DNA of 64,000 bases, from assembly GCA_963823435.1 (NCBI GenBank), contig CAWGLN010000001.1:744001-808000 (forward strand). The letters are read 5' to 3'. Below the pieces are notes generated by a model, which was not told where the DNA came from, made no database searches, and was given only the letters and a program-made list of their open reading frames with translations. Shown here one piece after another: positions 1 through 7,817 of the stretch (position 1 is its first letter; each line of letters begins with the position of its first letter). The translations under genes and the position numbers were made by a program. The stretch comes from CAKZML01 sp963823435. Lineage in GTDB: Bacteria > Pseudomonadota > Gammaproteobacteria > Steroidobacterales > BM003.

Positions 1-75
1 CGCTTCCTCGGCCCGAATTTCACCAAAGCCTGACCAGCTCAACAGGGTCAGCATGCACAAAAACAGATATCTCAT
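1..75 (-). CDS. tupA: Tungstate ABC transporter substrate-binding protein, N-terminus only (partial)
   Basis: The 25 codons in the window encode a Sec-type signal peptide: a start at 75, a basic residue, a hydrophobic core rich in Leu, Phe and Cys, then a polar stretch with Glu and Ala. The gene runs off the left edge in frame. It lies 16 bases downstream of the ABC ATPase gene on the same strand, where the periplasmic binding protein of a TupABC or ModABC-like transporter would be expected. The tungstate assignment is inferred from the neighbours (permease, ATPase, formate dehydrogenases), because none of the binding domain is visible. Confidence 0.6.
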   Translation of the reverse strand, partial: MRYLFLCMLTLLSWSGFGEIRAEEA

Positions 76-91
76 GTTTCAAAACCTTCCT

Positions 92-841
92 TTATTGCAG
101 CAACTCGCCTTGCAGGAATCGCCGTGCCTCGTCAGTCGTCGGGTGGTCGAAAAACTGTCCGGCCGGGCTATGCTCAAGCAAACGCCCCTTGTGCAAAAAC
201 AGCACGTCTCCGGCCAGGCGTCGGGCCTGGAGAATGTCATGCGTGGTCATGATGATCCGGGTTCCCTCCGCGTCGGCGTCTCTGATCATCGATTCCACCG
301 CAGCGGTGGCCCCCGGATCGAGATTCGAGGTCGGCTCATCCAGCATCAGGACCCTGGGCCTGAGCACCAGGGCCCGGGCGATGCTCAGGCGTTGTTGCTC
401 ACCGCCGGACAGCGTGCGCGCCGGATGTTCCGCCAATTCTGCAAGACCGGCTTCAACCAGCGCCGACTCGATGCGCGCCCGTCGTTGCTCTCCACTCACT
501 CCCATGATCCCCAACACATGCCCGATGTTGTCGGCGACGGAACGTCGGAGCAGGACAGTGCGTTGAAACACCATGGCCAGACCGCGTCCCGCCTGGGCCG
601 GAGTCTGACCGCCCCAGCTGATCGCACCAGACCTGGGTTTGAGCAATCCATGACAGAGCCGCAACAGAAGACTCTTGCCTGCACCGTTTGGCCCGAGTAT
701 CACTGTGCGCAATCCATCCTCCAGGCGAAAATTCAGGTCCAGCAGCAGGTCCTTGCCCTGGGCGCTATGGCACAGGTCCGTGATTTCCAACGGCAGCAGC
801 GATGTCTTGTCAGCCCTATCCATAGCGCTTGCTCGCTGCAT
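92..841 (-). CDS. tupC: Tungstate-type ABC transporter ATP-binding protein
   Basis: A 249-residue cytoplasmic ATPase that would power uptake of an oxyanion through the adjacent permease. Visible motifs in order: Walker A GPNGAGKS near residue 50, Q-loop VFQR near 93, signature LSGGEQQR near 144, Walker B VLMLDEPT near 165, and the switch His in TTHD near 200. It is short for a ModC and lacks the C-terminal TOBE (mop) extension, which favours the TupC/tungstate type over classical molybdate ModC. The start overlaps the end of the permease gene by 26 bases; a second Met at position 823 would shorten the overlap and is an equally good start. Co-transcribed with tupB. Confidence 0.85.
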   Translation of the reverse strand: MQRASAMDRADKTSLLPLEITDLCHSAQGKDLLLDLNFRLEDGLRTVILGPNGAGKSLLLRLCHGLLKPRSGAISWGGQTPAQAGRGLAMVFQRTVLLRRSVADNIGHVLGIMGVSGEQRRARIESALVEAGLAELAEHPARTLSGGEQQRLSIARALVLRPRVLMLDEPTSNLDPGATAAVESMIRDADAEGTRIIMTTHDILQARRLAGDVLFLHKGRLLEHSPAGQFFDHPTTDEARRFLQGELLQ

Positions 842-1520
842 CGCCTATCAGCATGGCGGCGGCGTTCACCCCCACCGCCAGGGTAATCAGCACGATGCCC
901 AGGGCCAGGGCCAGGTTCAAATTTCCCTTGCTGGTTTCCAGGGCGATGGTGGTAGTCATCACCCGGGTGACATGGTTGATGTTGCCACCCACGATAATGA
1001 CGGCCCCGACTTCCGCGCTGGCCCTGCCGAACCCGGCGAGCAAACCGGTAAGCAGGCGGAAGCGGCCATCCCACAACAAGGTGAAAATACCCTGCACGTG
1101 GCTGGCGCCGAGCGAGCGCAGATATTCATCGTATTCTTCATGCAGATCGGCAATTGTCTGACGGGTAAGCGCCGCAATTATGGGGGTGATCAGGATACTT
1201 TGGGCAATCACCATGGCGGACGGCGTGAACAGCAAGCCCATTTCCCCCAGCGGACCGGCGCGAGACAACAACAGGTAGACCGCCAGCCCAACCACGACCG
1301 GGGGTAAGCCCATGGCCGCATTGAGCAATATTTCCATGGCGCGACGCCCCGGGAAGCGCACCAGGGCAACGGTTGCCCCCAGGGGCAAACCCACCAATGC
1401 CGCGATAAACACCGCCGAAAGACTGACTTTCAACGACAGTGCCACGATCTCCACCAGGGCAGGGTCCAGCGAAATTACCAGTTCCGCGGCGGTGGCCAGA
1501 GCTGAAAAGATATCCCCCAT
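816..1520 (-). CDS. tupB: Tungstate-type ABC transporter permease
   Basis: A 234-residue inner-membrane permease with five or more hydrophobic helices and an EAA-like cytoplasmic loop (EEYDEYLRSLGAS region, about residues 128-140) that docks the ATPase. It matches the single-permease tungstate family (TupB) in length and in the glycine-rich segment near residues 165-180. It is the first gene of the operon tupB-tupC-tupA on the minus strand. A -24/-12 sigma-54 promoter lies at 1589-1604, about 70 bases upstream of the start. ModB is the main alternative; the nearby COG1910-type regulator and tungsten-type formate dehydrogenase favour tungstate. Confidence 0.85.
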   Translation of the reverse strand: MGDIFSALATAAELVISLDPALVEIVALSLKVSLSAVFIAALVGLPLGATVALVRFPGRRAMEILLNAAMGLPPVVVGLAVYLLLSRAGPLGEMGLLFTPSAMVIAQSILITPIIAALTRQTIADLHEEYDEYLRSLGASHVQGIFTLLWDGRFRLLTGLLAGFGRASAEVGAVIIVGGNINHVTRVMTTTIALETSKGNLNLALALGIVLITLAVGVNAAAMLIGDAASKRYG

Positions 1521-1588
1521 CGTCTTGTCGCCTCCTCAGCGACCAGAGTTCGTGCTTCTACCCCACCCGGCGGGGTTGTCTGTGTACC

Positions 1589-1604
1589 TGCAATATAAAT
1601 GCCA
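1589..1604 (-). promoter_or_regulatory. Sigma-54 (-24/-12) promoter of the tup operon
   Basis: On the minus strand the sequence reads TGGCATTTATATTGCA: a TGGCA -24 element and a TTGCA -12 element, with GG and GC exactly ten bases apart as sigma-54 requires. The predicted transcription start is near 1577, about 57 bases before the tupB start. Candidate activator sites lie upstream at 1713-1723 and, more weakly, 1743-1753. Confidence 0.75.
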
Positions 1605-1634
1605 TAGGGGAGTATCGGCCCGTTTTTGGCGCTC

Positions 1635-1685
1635 TTGTACCGACTTCCGACGTTGGTCCCAAGCATATTGGAAAAAACGGTACAA
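1635..1685. promoter_or_regulatory. Inverted repeat TTGTACCG / CGGTACAA between tup and the sigma-54 regulator
   Basis: A perfect 8-base inverted repeat, TTGTACCG at 1635-1642 and CGGTACAA at 1678-1685, with 35 bases between the arms. It sits just upstream of the tup sigma-54 promoter in the divergent region. The arms could be operator half-sites for one of the two local regulators, or for repression of the regulator gene; nothing in the sequence identifies the binding protein. Confidence 0.35.
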
Positions 1686-1712
1686 ATTGGCAACATCCAA
1701 AAGTCTTATTGC

Positions 1713-1723
1713 GTCATCTTGTC
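1713..1723. promoter_or_regulatory. Candidate upstream activator site, tup promoter
   Basis: GTCATCTTGTC, whose reverse complement GACAAGATGAC resembles the perfect palindrome GACATAATGTC found above the formate dehydrogenase promoter. It lies about 109 bases upstream of the tup -24 element, a normal enhancer distance. A weaker relative, GACAAAAATCC, lies at 1743-1753. Confidence 0.4.
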
Positions 1724-1872
1724 CCATGGCGTAGTTTCACGGGACAAAAATCCAGGGGCGGTCGCCGTCGCGCCATGGATCCGATTGATATACACAGCGG
1801 CGCAAAGACCGGGCGTGACGAAACAGACCCGGCCAGAGCATTCAAGAAACTTGGAAGGACATCAGGGAATCC

Positions 1873-3255
1873 ATGGTTACCAACTCCCGGAAAAATCCGC
1901 GGCCCGCGCCGCTTGCCAGTGATATAGCCTGCAAGCGGCTCTCGGTCCTGCTGGTTGGCGGCGAAGCCGAGCAGCGTTCGTCGCTGCAACGGAGCCTGGC
2001 CAGGCACTGTGGCCTGGTGGAAGCTGCCAACAACCTGGAAAAGGCCCGGCAACTGGCGTCCCGCTGCCATTTCGACTTCCTGGTTGTCGAACCCCGTGAC
2101 AGTGGTGACTGGAACCTGGATTGGGTGCCCCAGGCGAAGGGCTCATCCAGCATCATCCTGGTCGCCCACCTTCCGGACACCGAGTTGGCCATCGCAGCCT
2201 TACGGGCCGGGGTGAGCGACATTATTGCCGGGCCCGCTGACACCAGGGTCCTGATTGACGCTTTTCGCCGTCAGTTGCGCGGTCATGCCGTGGTCAGTGC
2301 GCCTTCGCCGGTGCGCTCCAGCGCACCGTCCCGGCATCAACTGGTGGGAGAAAGCCCCTCGATCCGGCAGGTGAGGACCCTCATCGAGCGCATCGCGGCC
2401 TCCTCCGCAACCGTGCTGATCCAGGGTGAAACCGGAACCGGAAAGGAGTTGGTCGCACGCCTGCTACATTCCCACAGCGGACGTCATGGAAGTTTCGTCC
2501 CGGTCAACTGTGGAGCGATTGCCCCGGAATTGCTGGAAAGCGAGTTGTTCGGCCACACGCGCGGTGCATTCACCAGTGCCCACCAGGGTCGGGAGGGACT
2601 GTTTGTTTCCGCCAGGGCCGGTACCGTATTTCTGGACGAAATCAGTGAAATGCCGGTTGATATGGAAGTCAAGCTGTTGCGGGCCATCGAGGAAAGCGCC
2701 ATACGCCCGGTAGGCGCAGACCGGGAAGTTCCGATCGACTGCCGCATCGTGGCATCGACCCAGCACGAGCTTATCAACAGGATAAAAACCGGCAGGTTCA
2801 GGGAAGACCTTTACTACCGGCTCAACGTGATTCATATCGACCTGCCATCTCTGCGCAGCAGACGCGAAGACATCCCGATTCTCGTGGATCACTTCGTGCA
2901 GGCCTTGTCTGTAGAACTGGGCGTGCCGCCCGTGCGCTTGAGCGCCGCCACCATGGCCAAACTGAGCGACTACGCATGGCCGGGCAATGTGCGTGAGTTG
3001 AAGAACGTGCTTGAGCGCACCTTGTTGCTGGGCATAGATCCAGTGCAGTCCCTGCAGCAGTTGACCCAAACCCCGGTAGAAAACAACAACTCGTATTCCC
3101 TGGACTGGACACTGGAACAGGTGAAGCAACATCACATGGCCCAGGTGCTGGAGGCCAGCGGGGGAAACAAGTCCGAGGCAGCCCGCCGCCTGGATATTTC
3201 ACGCAAGACGCTGGAGCGCAAGCTACCGGTTGGACCGGGCCGCAAACGAGGCTGA
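1873..3255 (+). CDS. Sigma-54-dependent enhancer-binding transcriptional regulator with degenerate receiver domain
   Basis: A 460-residue activator. Residues about 22-138 form a CheY-like receiver, but the usual phospho-acceptor Asp is Glu (VVEP, about residue 73) and the N-terminal acidic pair is missing, so normal phosphorylation is unlikely. Residues about 155-385 form the AAA+ domain: Walker A GETGTGKE (185-192), Walker B VFLDE (252-256), and a sigma-54 contact loop reading GAFTSA instead of the canonical GAFTGA (231-236). The C-terminus has a Fis-type HTH (NKSEAARRLDISRKTLERK). It is transcribed divergently from tup and lies upstream of three -24/-12 promoters in the formate island, so it is the obvious candidate activator. 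The signal it senses is unknown. Confidence 0.9.
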   Translation: MVTNSRKNPRPAPLASDIACKRLSVLLVGGEAEQRSSLQRSLARHCGLVEAANNLEKARQLASRCHFDFLVVEPRDSGDWNLDWVPQAKGSSSIILVAHLPDTELAIAALRAGVSDIIAGPADTRVLIDAFRRQLRGHAVVSAPSPVRSSAPSRHQLVGESPSIRQVRTLIERIAASSATVLIQGETGTGKELVARLLHSHSGRHGSFVPVNCGAIAPELLESELFGHTRGAFTSAHQGREGLFVSARAGTVFLDEISEMPVDMEVKLLRAIEESAIRPVGADREVPIDCRIVASTQHELINRIKTGRFREDLYYRLNVIHIDLPSLRSRREDIPILVDHFVQALSVELGVPPVRLSAATMAKLSDYAWPGNVRELKNVLERTLLLGIDPVQSLQQLTQTPVENNNSYSLDWTLEQVKQHHMAQVLEASGGNKSEAARRLDISRKTLERKLPVGPGRKRG

Positions 3256-3283
3256 CATTCGTGCAGGAAAAAAGGACAGACAC

Positions 3284-3511
3284 ATGAGCAAGATTGAACT
3301 GGACGAGGATCAACTGAACATGGAGATCCGGAAATTTCTGAAAACCGTGGGTGTGACATCCCAGCGCGAAATCGAACGCGCTTTACGGGCCGCAGCCGAG
3401 CAGGGAACCCTGGCGATCGGGGGTATCAAGGCGACCATAACCCTGGAAATCCCCGCACTGGGTCTGGTGCATGAAATCCATCACGAGCTGCATCCCCGGT
3501 CGGGTAGCTAA
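3284..3511 (+). CDS. DUF6494 family small protein
   Basis: A 75-residue acidic, soluble protein with no signal peptide or membrane segment. It contains the IRKFLKTVGVTSQREIE segment that I recognise from DUF6494, a family of unknown function. The start is an ATG at 3284 preceded by AAAGGACA; an in-frame upstream Met at 3230 lies inside the regulator gene and is less likely. It follows the sigma-54 regulator by 28 bases and is probably co-transcribed. The stop codon at 3509-3511 directly abuts the terminal repeat of a dispersed element. Confidence 0.75.
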   Translation: MSKIELDEDQLNMEIRKFLKTVGVTSQREIERALRAAAEQGTLAIGGIKATITLEIPALGLVHEIHHELHPRSGS

Positions 3512-3672
3512 GGAGCCTCTGATGTGTTCTGGGCTTGGTAGATTGCGAGCGAAAAGATTCAGATTCAAGGCGCCGATCGCACGTAATAGCTGGCTATTGC
3601 GAAGATCGGGAACACAGAAGCTGGATTTTTTGGCCGCAAGATACGAGCTCATGAATAGATCAGAGGCTCCCT
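3512..3672. repeat. Dispersed element, copy A (about 160 bp, terminal inverted repeats)
   Basis: The ends are GGAGCCTCTGAT and its exact reverse complement ATCAGAGGCTCC. The interior has a stem of CGTAATAGC paired with GCTATTGCG, set inside a CCGATC/GATCGG pair. The element fills the whole gap between two convergent genes: its left end abuts the TAA at 3509-3511 and its right end lies one base from the minus-strand TAG at 3674-3676. Related copies are at 46329, 46560 and 61070. There is no open reading frame of note, so it looks like a MITE-like or REP-like non-autonomous element; it may also act as a two-way terminator. Confidence 0.8.
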
Positions 3673-3673
3673 A

Positions 3674-4615
3674 CTAGGCCGACCAGACCAGCTTTCCAAG
3701 CTCACTCAGGTCATATCCTCCGAACATCTGGGCCAGGCGCTGGCACTCGGTGGAACGCAGTTGTTCAAGCAGTTTCTGGAACAAGGCGCGGAAGAAGATT
3801 CCCCTGGACATGGCCAGGTCGAAGGCCTCCGTCCCTATGGGGACAAAGTCCAGGCCAAATTCCACCGCGGTCGCCCGAATGCCTGTAGCAACATCCGCAT
3901 GACCCATGGCAATCATGCTGGCCGCGTCACGCTCCGACAAAGCCTGGCAGGTAATCCTGCGGGCGGCCGGATTCAAACCGTGTCGGGTGGTGATTTCCTG
4001 TAGAAACCTGTTCGAACCCGCGCCTTCCTGGCGCATGACCCAGCGTACCTGGGAAGAGAACAATGCCGGGACATCCGGCTCCATGGTCCACATCCCGGGC
4101 GTAACCATCAAACCCTGGTCCCTGAGAAAAAGCCTTACCAATACCCACTCCGGGTGCTGGGGGTATTGCTTGAGCAGGGCGGGGTGCCGCATCAGGCTTT
4201 CCTCTGCCGGTCCCCAGTGCAGGGCGCAGATGTCTGCGCGCCGGCGTGCCAGCAGGGACAAGCCCAACTGGGTACTGGCCCCCGTGCAACCAATCAAGGC
4301 ACGTGCCTGGACCTGGTTGGAGACCTGCATAATGGCGCGCGCGAGCAGTGGATCTTCGCTGCCCGCAATGATCATCCTGTCGGTGAGCAGTCCACCGTGG
4401 CTGGATTCCAGTATCCACTGGTCAACCAGGTCGCGGGGAAAGAGCCATTTCCCGGTCAATTTGCTGGCGGGAATTTTCCCGTCACTGACCAGGGCATAAA
4501 CTTTCTTTTCGTTGATATTCAGATAGCGCGCAACCTGGCGCACGCTCATGAAGCGCGGCAGGAGATCGACGGAACCCGAACCGGCCTCCACAGCCGCCAT
4601 TCTTGGTCCATCCAT
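3674..4615 (-). CDS. HTH (excisionase/MerR-type) regulator fused to a periplasmic-binding-like molybdate/tungstate domain
   Basis: About 313 residues. The N-terminal segment (about 23-69) is an excisionase-type winged HTH: SVRQVARYLNINEKKVYALV followed by GKWLFPRDLVDQW. The rest (about 85-300) resembles the COG1910 substrate-binding domain that senses oxyanions in cytoplasmic regulators, with a GCTGAS loop and a late GHADVATGIRA segment. The family is commonly found beside molybdate or tungstate transport and molybdoenzyme genes, as here. I chose the ATG at 4615 because AGGGAAAGG precedes it; Mets at 4633 and 4642 are in frame. A divergent sigma-54-like site lies at 4718-4733. The stop abuts repeat copy A. 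The ligand is inferred as tungstate or molybdate. Confidence 0.8.
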   Translation of the reverse strand: MDGPRMAAVEAGSGSVDLLPRFMSVRQVARYLNINEKKVYALVSDGKIPASKLTGKWLFPRDLVDQWILESSHGGLLTDRMIIAGSEDPLLARAIMQVSNQVQARALIGCTGASTQLGLSLLARRRADICALHWGPAEESLMRHPALLKQYPQHPEWVLVRLFLRDQGLMVTPGMWTMEPDVPALFSSQVRWVMRQEGAGSNRFLQEITTRHGLNPAARRITCQALSERDAASMIAMGHADVATGIRATAVEFGLDFVPIGTEAFDLAMSRGIFFRALFQKLLEQLRSTECQRLAQMFGGYDLSELGKLVWSA

Positions 4616-4717
4616 CCTTTCCCTGATTCTCATGAGTGGCATAGTCGTCTTCGACTCCCAGGAGCGCCCTGCCTTGACCGTGACAGTCACGTTTTGGTGC
4701 GGGCGTATTTCAGGGAA

Positions 4718-4733
4718 TGCAAGAACCATTCCG
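4718..4733 (-). promoter_or_regulatory. Possible sigma-54 promoter of the HTH-PBP regulator
   Basis: On the minus strand the site reads CGGAATGGTTCTTGCA. GG and GC have the correct ten-base spacing and the -12 element TTGCA is ideal, but the -24 element is weak. It lies about 100 bases upstream of the chosen start. The activator-like sites at 4802-4843 would serve this promoter and the divergent one at 4908. Confidence 0.4.
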
Positions 4734-4801
4734 TTCCCTGGCAACCCACAAGTCCCAGCAGACAGCCCGCCGGATGAAGGCCATTGCCGACCAGGATCCA
4801 A

Positions 4802-4843
4802 GTCAAAATGTCTCGCCCCCTGACCGGGCTGGGGCATTTTGTC
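4802..4843. promoter_or_regulatory. Pair of candidate upstream activator sites between divergent sigma-54 promoters
   Basis: GTCAAAATGTC at 4802-4812 and GGCATTTTGTC at 4833-4843 (reverse complement GACAAAATGCC). Both resemble GACATAATGTC above the formate dehydrogenase promoter. They lie 65-100 bases upstream of the -24 element at 4908, the usual enhancer range, and 70-110 bases from the weaker divergent site at 4718-4733. Confidence 0.45.
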
Positions 4844-4907
4844 GCCAGGGCAGACCGCAATTTGCGTCTTTGGCGCCGGGCTTTGGGAGAAGACACCGAA
4901 AACGCAC

Positions 4908-4924
4908 TTGGTATGCAACTTGCT
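4908..4924 (+). promoter_or_regulatory. Sigma-54 (-24/-12) promoter of the DUF3305-DUF3306-ferredoxin operon
   Basis: TTGGTATGCAACTTGCT has GG and GC exactly ten bases apart and a strong TTGCT -12 element. The central GCAACTTGCT is identical to that of the formate dehydrogenase promoter at 7818. The start of the first gene is about 108 bases downstream. Confidence 0.75.
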
Positions 4925-5031
4925 TCGGTACCCTTGCAATATAGTGCGGCGCGCAGCAGTCTGCCTTATCTACAGGTATCCAGGGAGCCGCAGGCAGTGA
5001 AACACAACCCGGGGGTTCTCGCAGGAGACCA

Positions 5032-5511
5032 ATGAGCAGTAACGTGACCTTGTATGTTTCCGTCATCATGGAAAGACGGCTGGTCCACCAGGGCCGCTGG
5101 ACGGTTGCCAGTTGGGAGGCCGTGGGGACAATTCCCCATGACCCCGCCGACGGGATCAGGCGCAAGCAGTTGGTGAGGGAAGGAGACGAATCACAGCAGT
5201 TTCTCTGGTCCGGCTTCCCACTGAACCTGTATCGCGACGGCGCCGAGAACTACTGGTACAACCTGGGCGGGGAGAGTCCGGCCTTGTACGTGCTGTGTCA
5301 CGAGGACCCGGGTGGCGATGTGGAGCCTTTTTCGGTAACCGCCAACCACGACGAAGCCAGTGCAGGGATGGAGGGTGATGACCGGGTATACGCTACGGCT
5401 ATTCCGGCGGAGATTTACCGGGAAATCGAGAAATTCGTGGTGACGCACTTCGAACCCAAGGAGAAGAAGGTTCGGAAACGCAAGAATTGGTCAGGGGATA
5501 AGCCCGCATGA
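5032..5511 (+). CDS. DUF3305 domain-containing protein (formate dehydrogenase locus)
   Basis: A 159-residue soluble protein, rich in Trp and Tyr in its first half, with a basic C-terminus (KEKKVRKRKNW). I recognise it as DUF3305, a family found next to DUF3306 and respiratory formate dehydrogenase genes; its biochemical role is unknown to me. The ATG at 5032 follows GCAGGAGACC. Its stop overlaps the next start by four bases (ATGA), so translation is likely coupled. It is the first gene behind the sigma-54 promoter at 4908. Confidence 0.75.
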   Translation: MSSNVTLYVSVIMERRLVHQGRWTVASWEAVGTIPHDPADGIRRKQLVREGDESQQFLWSGFPLNLYRDGAENYWYNLGGESPALYVLCHEDPGGDVEPFSVTANHDEASAGMEGDDRVYATAIPAEIYREIEKFVVTHFEPKEKKVRKRKNWSGDKPA

Positions 5512-6068
5512 ACGAGTCTCGAAAGCCCCCCGCGAAGACCGTCGAGGTCGAGAGCGAAGCAGGCCAGGAGGATTTCCTTAATCGCTGGTCACAGCGTAAG
5601 GCCGACGTTGCAAAACAGGCCGCCAGCCCGCCGGTAGAAGAGATCCCGGAACCCGAACAAGCACCTTTAACCGATGAAGACATGCCTCCGCTGGAAAGCC
5701 TGGACCAGGATTCCGACTACAGCGGGTTTCTTTCCCCCGGTGTGAGTGAGAACTTGCGCCAACTGGCGCTGCGCAAACTTTTCCGAAGTGCGAAATTCAA
5801 TGTCACCGACGGATTGAATGACTACGACCAGGACTACTCAAAGTGGGTTCCGCTTGGTGATGTGGTGACCTGTGACATGCGCTTTGCCATGGAGAGGGCC
5901 AAGGAAAAAATTGAGCGGGCGCTCGCCGAACTCGGCGAGGAGACCCCGGAAGAGGCCGGCCTTGTCGCCGCCGGGGAAGCAGACGACAAGGTGGATGGCC
6001 CCGTAGACCCTGAACCCGACACCAATGTACCAACGACGGAGACTATGGATGAGCCAGGAAAACCTTGA
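5508..6068 (+). CDS. DUF3306 domain-containing protein
   Basis: A 186-residue, highly acidic protein, very Glu/Asp/Pro-rich and probably largely disordered. The N-terminal FLNRWSQRKADV segment and a central segment around SENLRQLALRKLFRS are recognisable DUF3306 features. It is the second gene of the operon and overlaps DUF3305 by four bases; the polyferredoxin start lies inside its last codons. An assembly or maturation role for formate dehydrogenase is inferred only from location. Confidence 0.75.
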   Translation: MNESRKPPAKTVEVESEAGQEDFLNRWSQRKADVAKQAASPPVEEIPEPEQAPLTDEDMPPLESLDQDSDYSGFLSPGVSENLRQLALRKLFRSAKFNVTDGLNDYDQDYSKWVPLGDVVTCDMRFAMERAKEKIERALAELGEETPEEAGLVAAGEADDKVDGPVDPEPDTNVPTTETMDEPGKP

Positions 6069-7725
6069 ACTTCCCAGCACCAGCAGTGATGGCCAGGCCA
6101 GGGCGAAGGCCCTGGCGGGCGAACCGATGCAGGAGTTCACGCCAACCTCGCTGGTAAATTATCGCTCGGGCGGACGGGTACTGCTGCTTGGCCCGGAAGC
6201 GGATTGCCTGGCGGCCGCGAGCGTTCTCCGGGACGATCTTGAGTGCACCCTCTGGATTCCCTCCGACAAGGCCCCCGAAAGTGTGCTGGAGCATGGCTAC
6301 CGAACCGTGCGCGGTGGACATCCCGGGCTGCATGGGGCCCTGGGGCAGTTCAAACTTTCGCTGCAAGGGGATACGGTCGAGCTGGAGAAAAACCTGCTTG
6401 AACACGACCTGGTCCTGGACCTGGGTAATCCGAAGCTGATTGACGCCGAGATTCTGCCAGTCGGGTATTACTCGCCATCGACTGGCAAGGCGCTGGAACG
6501 AGACCTGAAATTGCTGCCCGGTATGACCGGCGAATTCGAAAAACCCAAGTATTTTCAATACAACGCCAGCCTGTGCGCCCACGGCCGAGTCGGCCTGGGC
6601 GGCTGTACCCGGTGCCTGGACGCCTGCCCCGCAGTGGCCATCACCTCGCTTGGGGATACCGTCAGCGTTGACCCTTACCTGTGCCAGGGTGGTGGCAGTT
6701 GTGTGGCTGCCTGCCCCACTGGCGCCATGACCTATGCCTTCCCCCGGGTCAGCGATCTGCTGGGCCACATTCAGTCTCTATTGAACTCCTATCAGGAGGC
6801 AGGCGGAACAGACCCGGTATTGTTGTTCCACGACGCCTGGAGCGGGCAACAGATTTACGGACCCCTTGCTGATCGCCTGTCGGAAAGGGTGTTGCCGGTA
6901 CAACTGGAAGAAATCGGATCCATCGGCATGGATGCCTGGATGAGTTGCCTTGCATTTGGCGCCGCAGGAGTCGTCATGGCGGTAACTCACGGCACCCCGG
7001 CCAGGATGAGCCGGGAAATCGCCGAACAAATCAGCTTCACGCTGCCGATACTTACGGGCATGGGTTATCCCGAGCGATGCCTGTCCATGGTGAACGTGGA
7101 AGAATCCACCGCCGCAGCCATGCTGGATGAGGGTGTTCCCCGATCCCAGCTCAAGAGACCGGCCCGATTCGTGCCACAGGAAGACAAGCGAACCAACCTT
7201 CGCAACGCCATCAATCACCTGTATTCCCAGGCAGGGTCTACCAGAAAATCGGTGGATCTGCCCGGCGCAGCGCCATTCGGAGAAATCCGGGTCGACCAGC
7301 AGGCATGCACGCTGTGCATGGGCTGTGTAGCGGTATGCCCCACCAAGGCCTTGCGCGATGGCAGCGATCTACCCCAGCTGAAATTCATGGAGTGGGATTG
7401 CGTCCAATGCGGTCTGTGTGAAAAAGCCTGCCCGGAAAATGCCATCACCCGTCATGCGAGGTTTATTTTTGACAACGATGCCCGTCACCAGGTGCGGATG
7501 CTGCACGAGGAGCAACCCCTGTGCTGCATTGTTTGCGGCAAGGCCTTTGCCACCCAGTCCATGCTGAAGGTGGTAAGTGAAAAGCTCGGAGATCACTGGA
7601 TGTTCCAGACGGAGCAGGCCAAGCGACGTTTGTACATGTGCGAACACTGCCGGGTAAAAGACATGTTGCAGTCCCAGGCTGGCCTGAGTGACAGCGCGAT
7701 TTTTGACGGAATTGCCAAGAAATGA
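6049..7725 (+). CDS. Cytosolic polyferredoxin (multiple 4Fe-4S), formate dehydrogenase-linked
   Basis: A 558-residue protein with no signal peptide. The first two-cluster region (about residues 178-230) carries CTRCLDACP and CQGGGSCVAACP; a second pair (about 420-480) carries CTLCMGCVAVCP and CVQCGLCEKACP; the last 60 residues hold CCIVCG and CEHC, perhaps a metal or additional cluster site. I chose the ATG at 6049 because GGAG lies ten bases upstream; it overlaps DUF3306. This protein type accompanies DUF3305/3306 and the Tat-exported formate dehydrogenase in proteobacteria and probably supplies electrons or clusters; the partner is not shown by the sequence. Last gene of the 4908 operon. 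Confidence 0.8.
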   Translation: MSQENLELPSTSSDGQARAKALAGEPMQEFTPTSLVNYRSGGRVLLLGPEADCLAAASVLRDDLECTLWIPSDKAPESVLEHGYRTVRGGHPGLHGALGQFKLSLQGDTVELEKNLLEHDLVLDLGNPKLIDAEILPVGYYSPSTGKALERDLKLLPGMTGEFEKPKYFQYNASLCAHGRVGLGGCTRCLDACPAVAITSLGDTVSVDPYLCQGGGSCVAACPTGAMTYAFPRVSDLLGHIQSLLNSYQEAGGTDPVLLFHDAWSGQQIYGPLADRLSERVLPVQLEEIGSIGMDAWMSCLAFGAAGVVMAVTHGTPARMSREIAEQISFTLPILTGMGYPERCLSMVNVEESTAAAMLDEGVPRSQLKRPARFVPQEDKRTNLRNAINHLYSQAGSTRKSVDLPGAAPFGEIRVDQQACTLCMGCVAVCPTKALRDGSDLPQLKFMEWDCVQCGLCEKACPENAITRHARFIFDNDARHQVRMLHEEQPLCCIVCGKAFATQSMLKVVSEKLGDHWMFQTEQAKRRLYMCEHCRVKDMLQSQAGLSDSAIFDGIAKK

Positions 7726-7735
7726 CACAAGCAGC

Positions 7736-7746
7736 GACATAATGTC
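7736..7746. promoter_or_regulatory. Candidate activator site, perfect palindrome GACATAATGTC
   Basis: An 11-base palindrome, 72 bases upstream of the formate dehydrogenase -24 element, in an unusually AT-rich gap. It is the best-formed member of the motif also seen near the other sigma-54 promoters of the island. Confidence 0.5.
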
Positions 7747-7817
7747 TCCATCTGATTTGAGTTTTATGTATTTAATAGTTGTATTCTTCTTTATAGCTCT
7801 GTTTTTTCCCAAATTAG

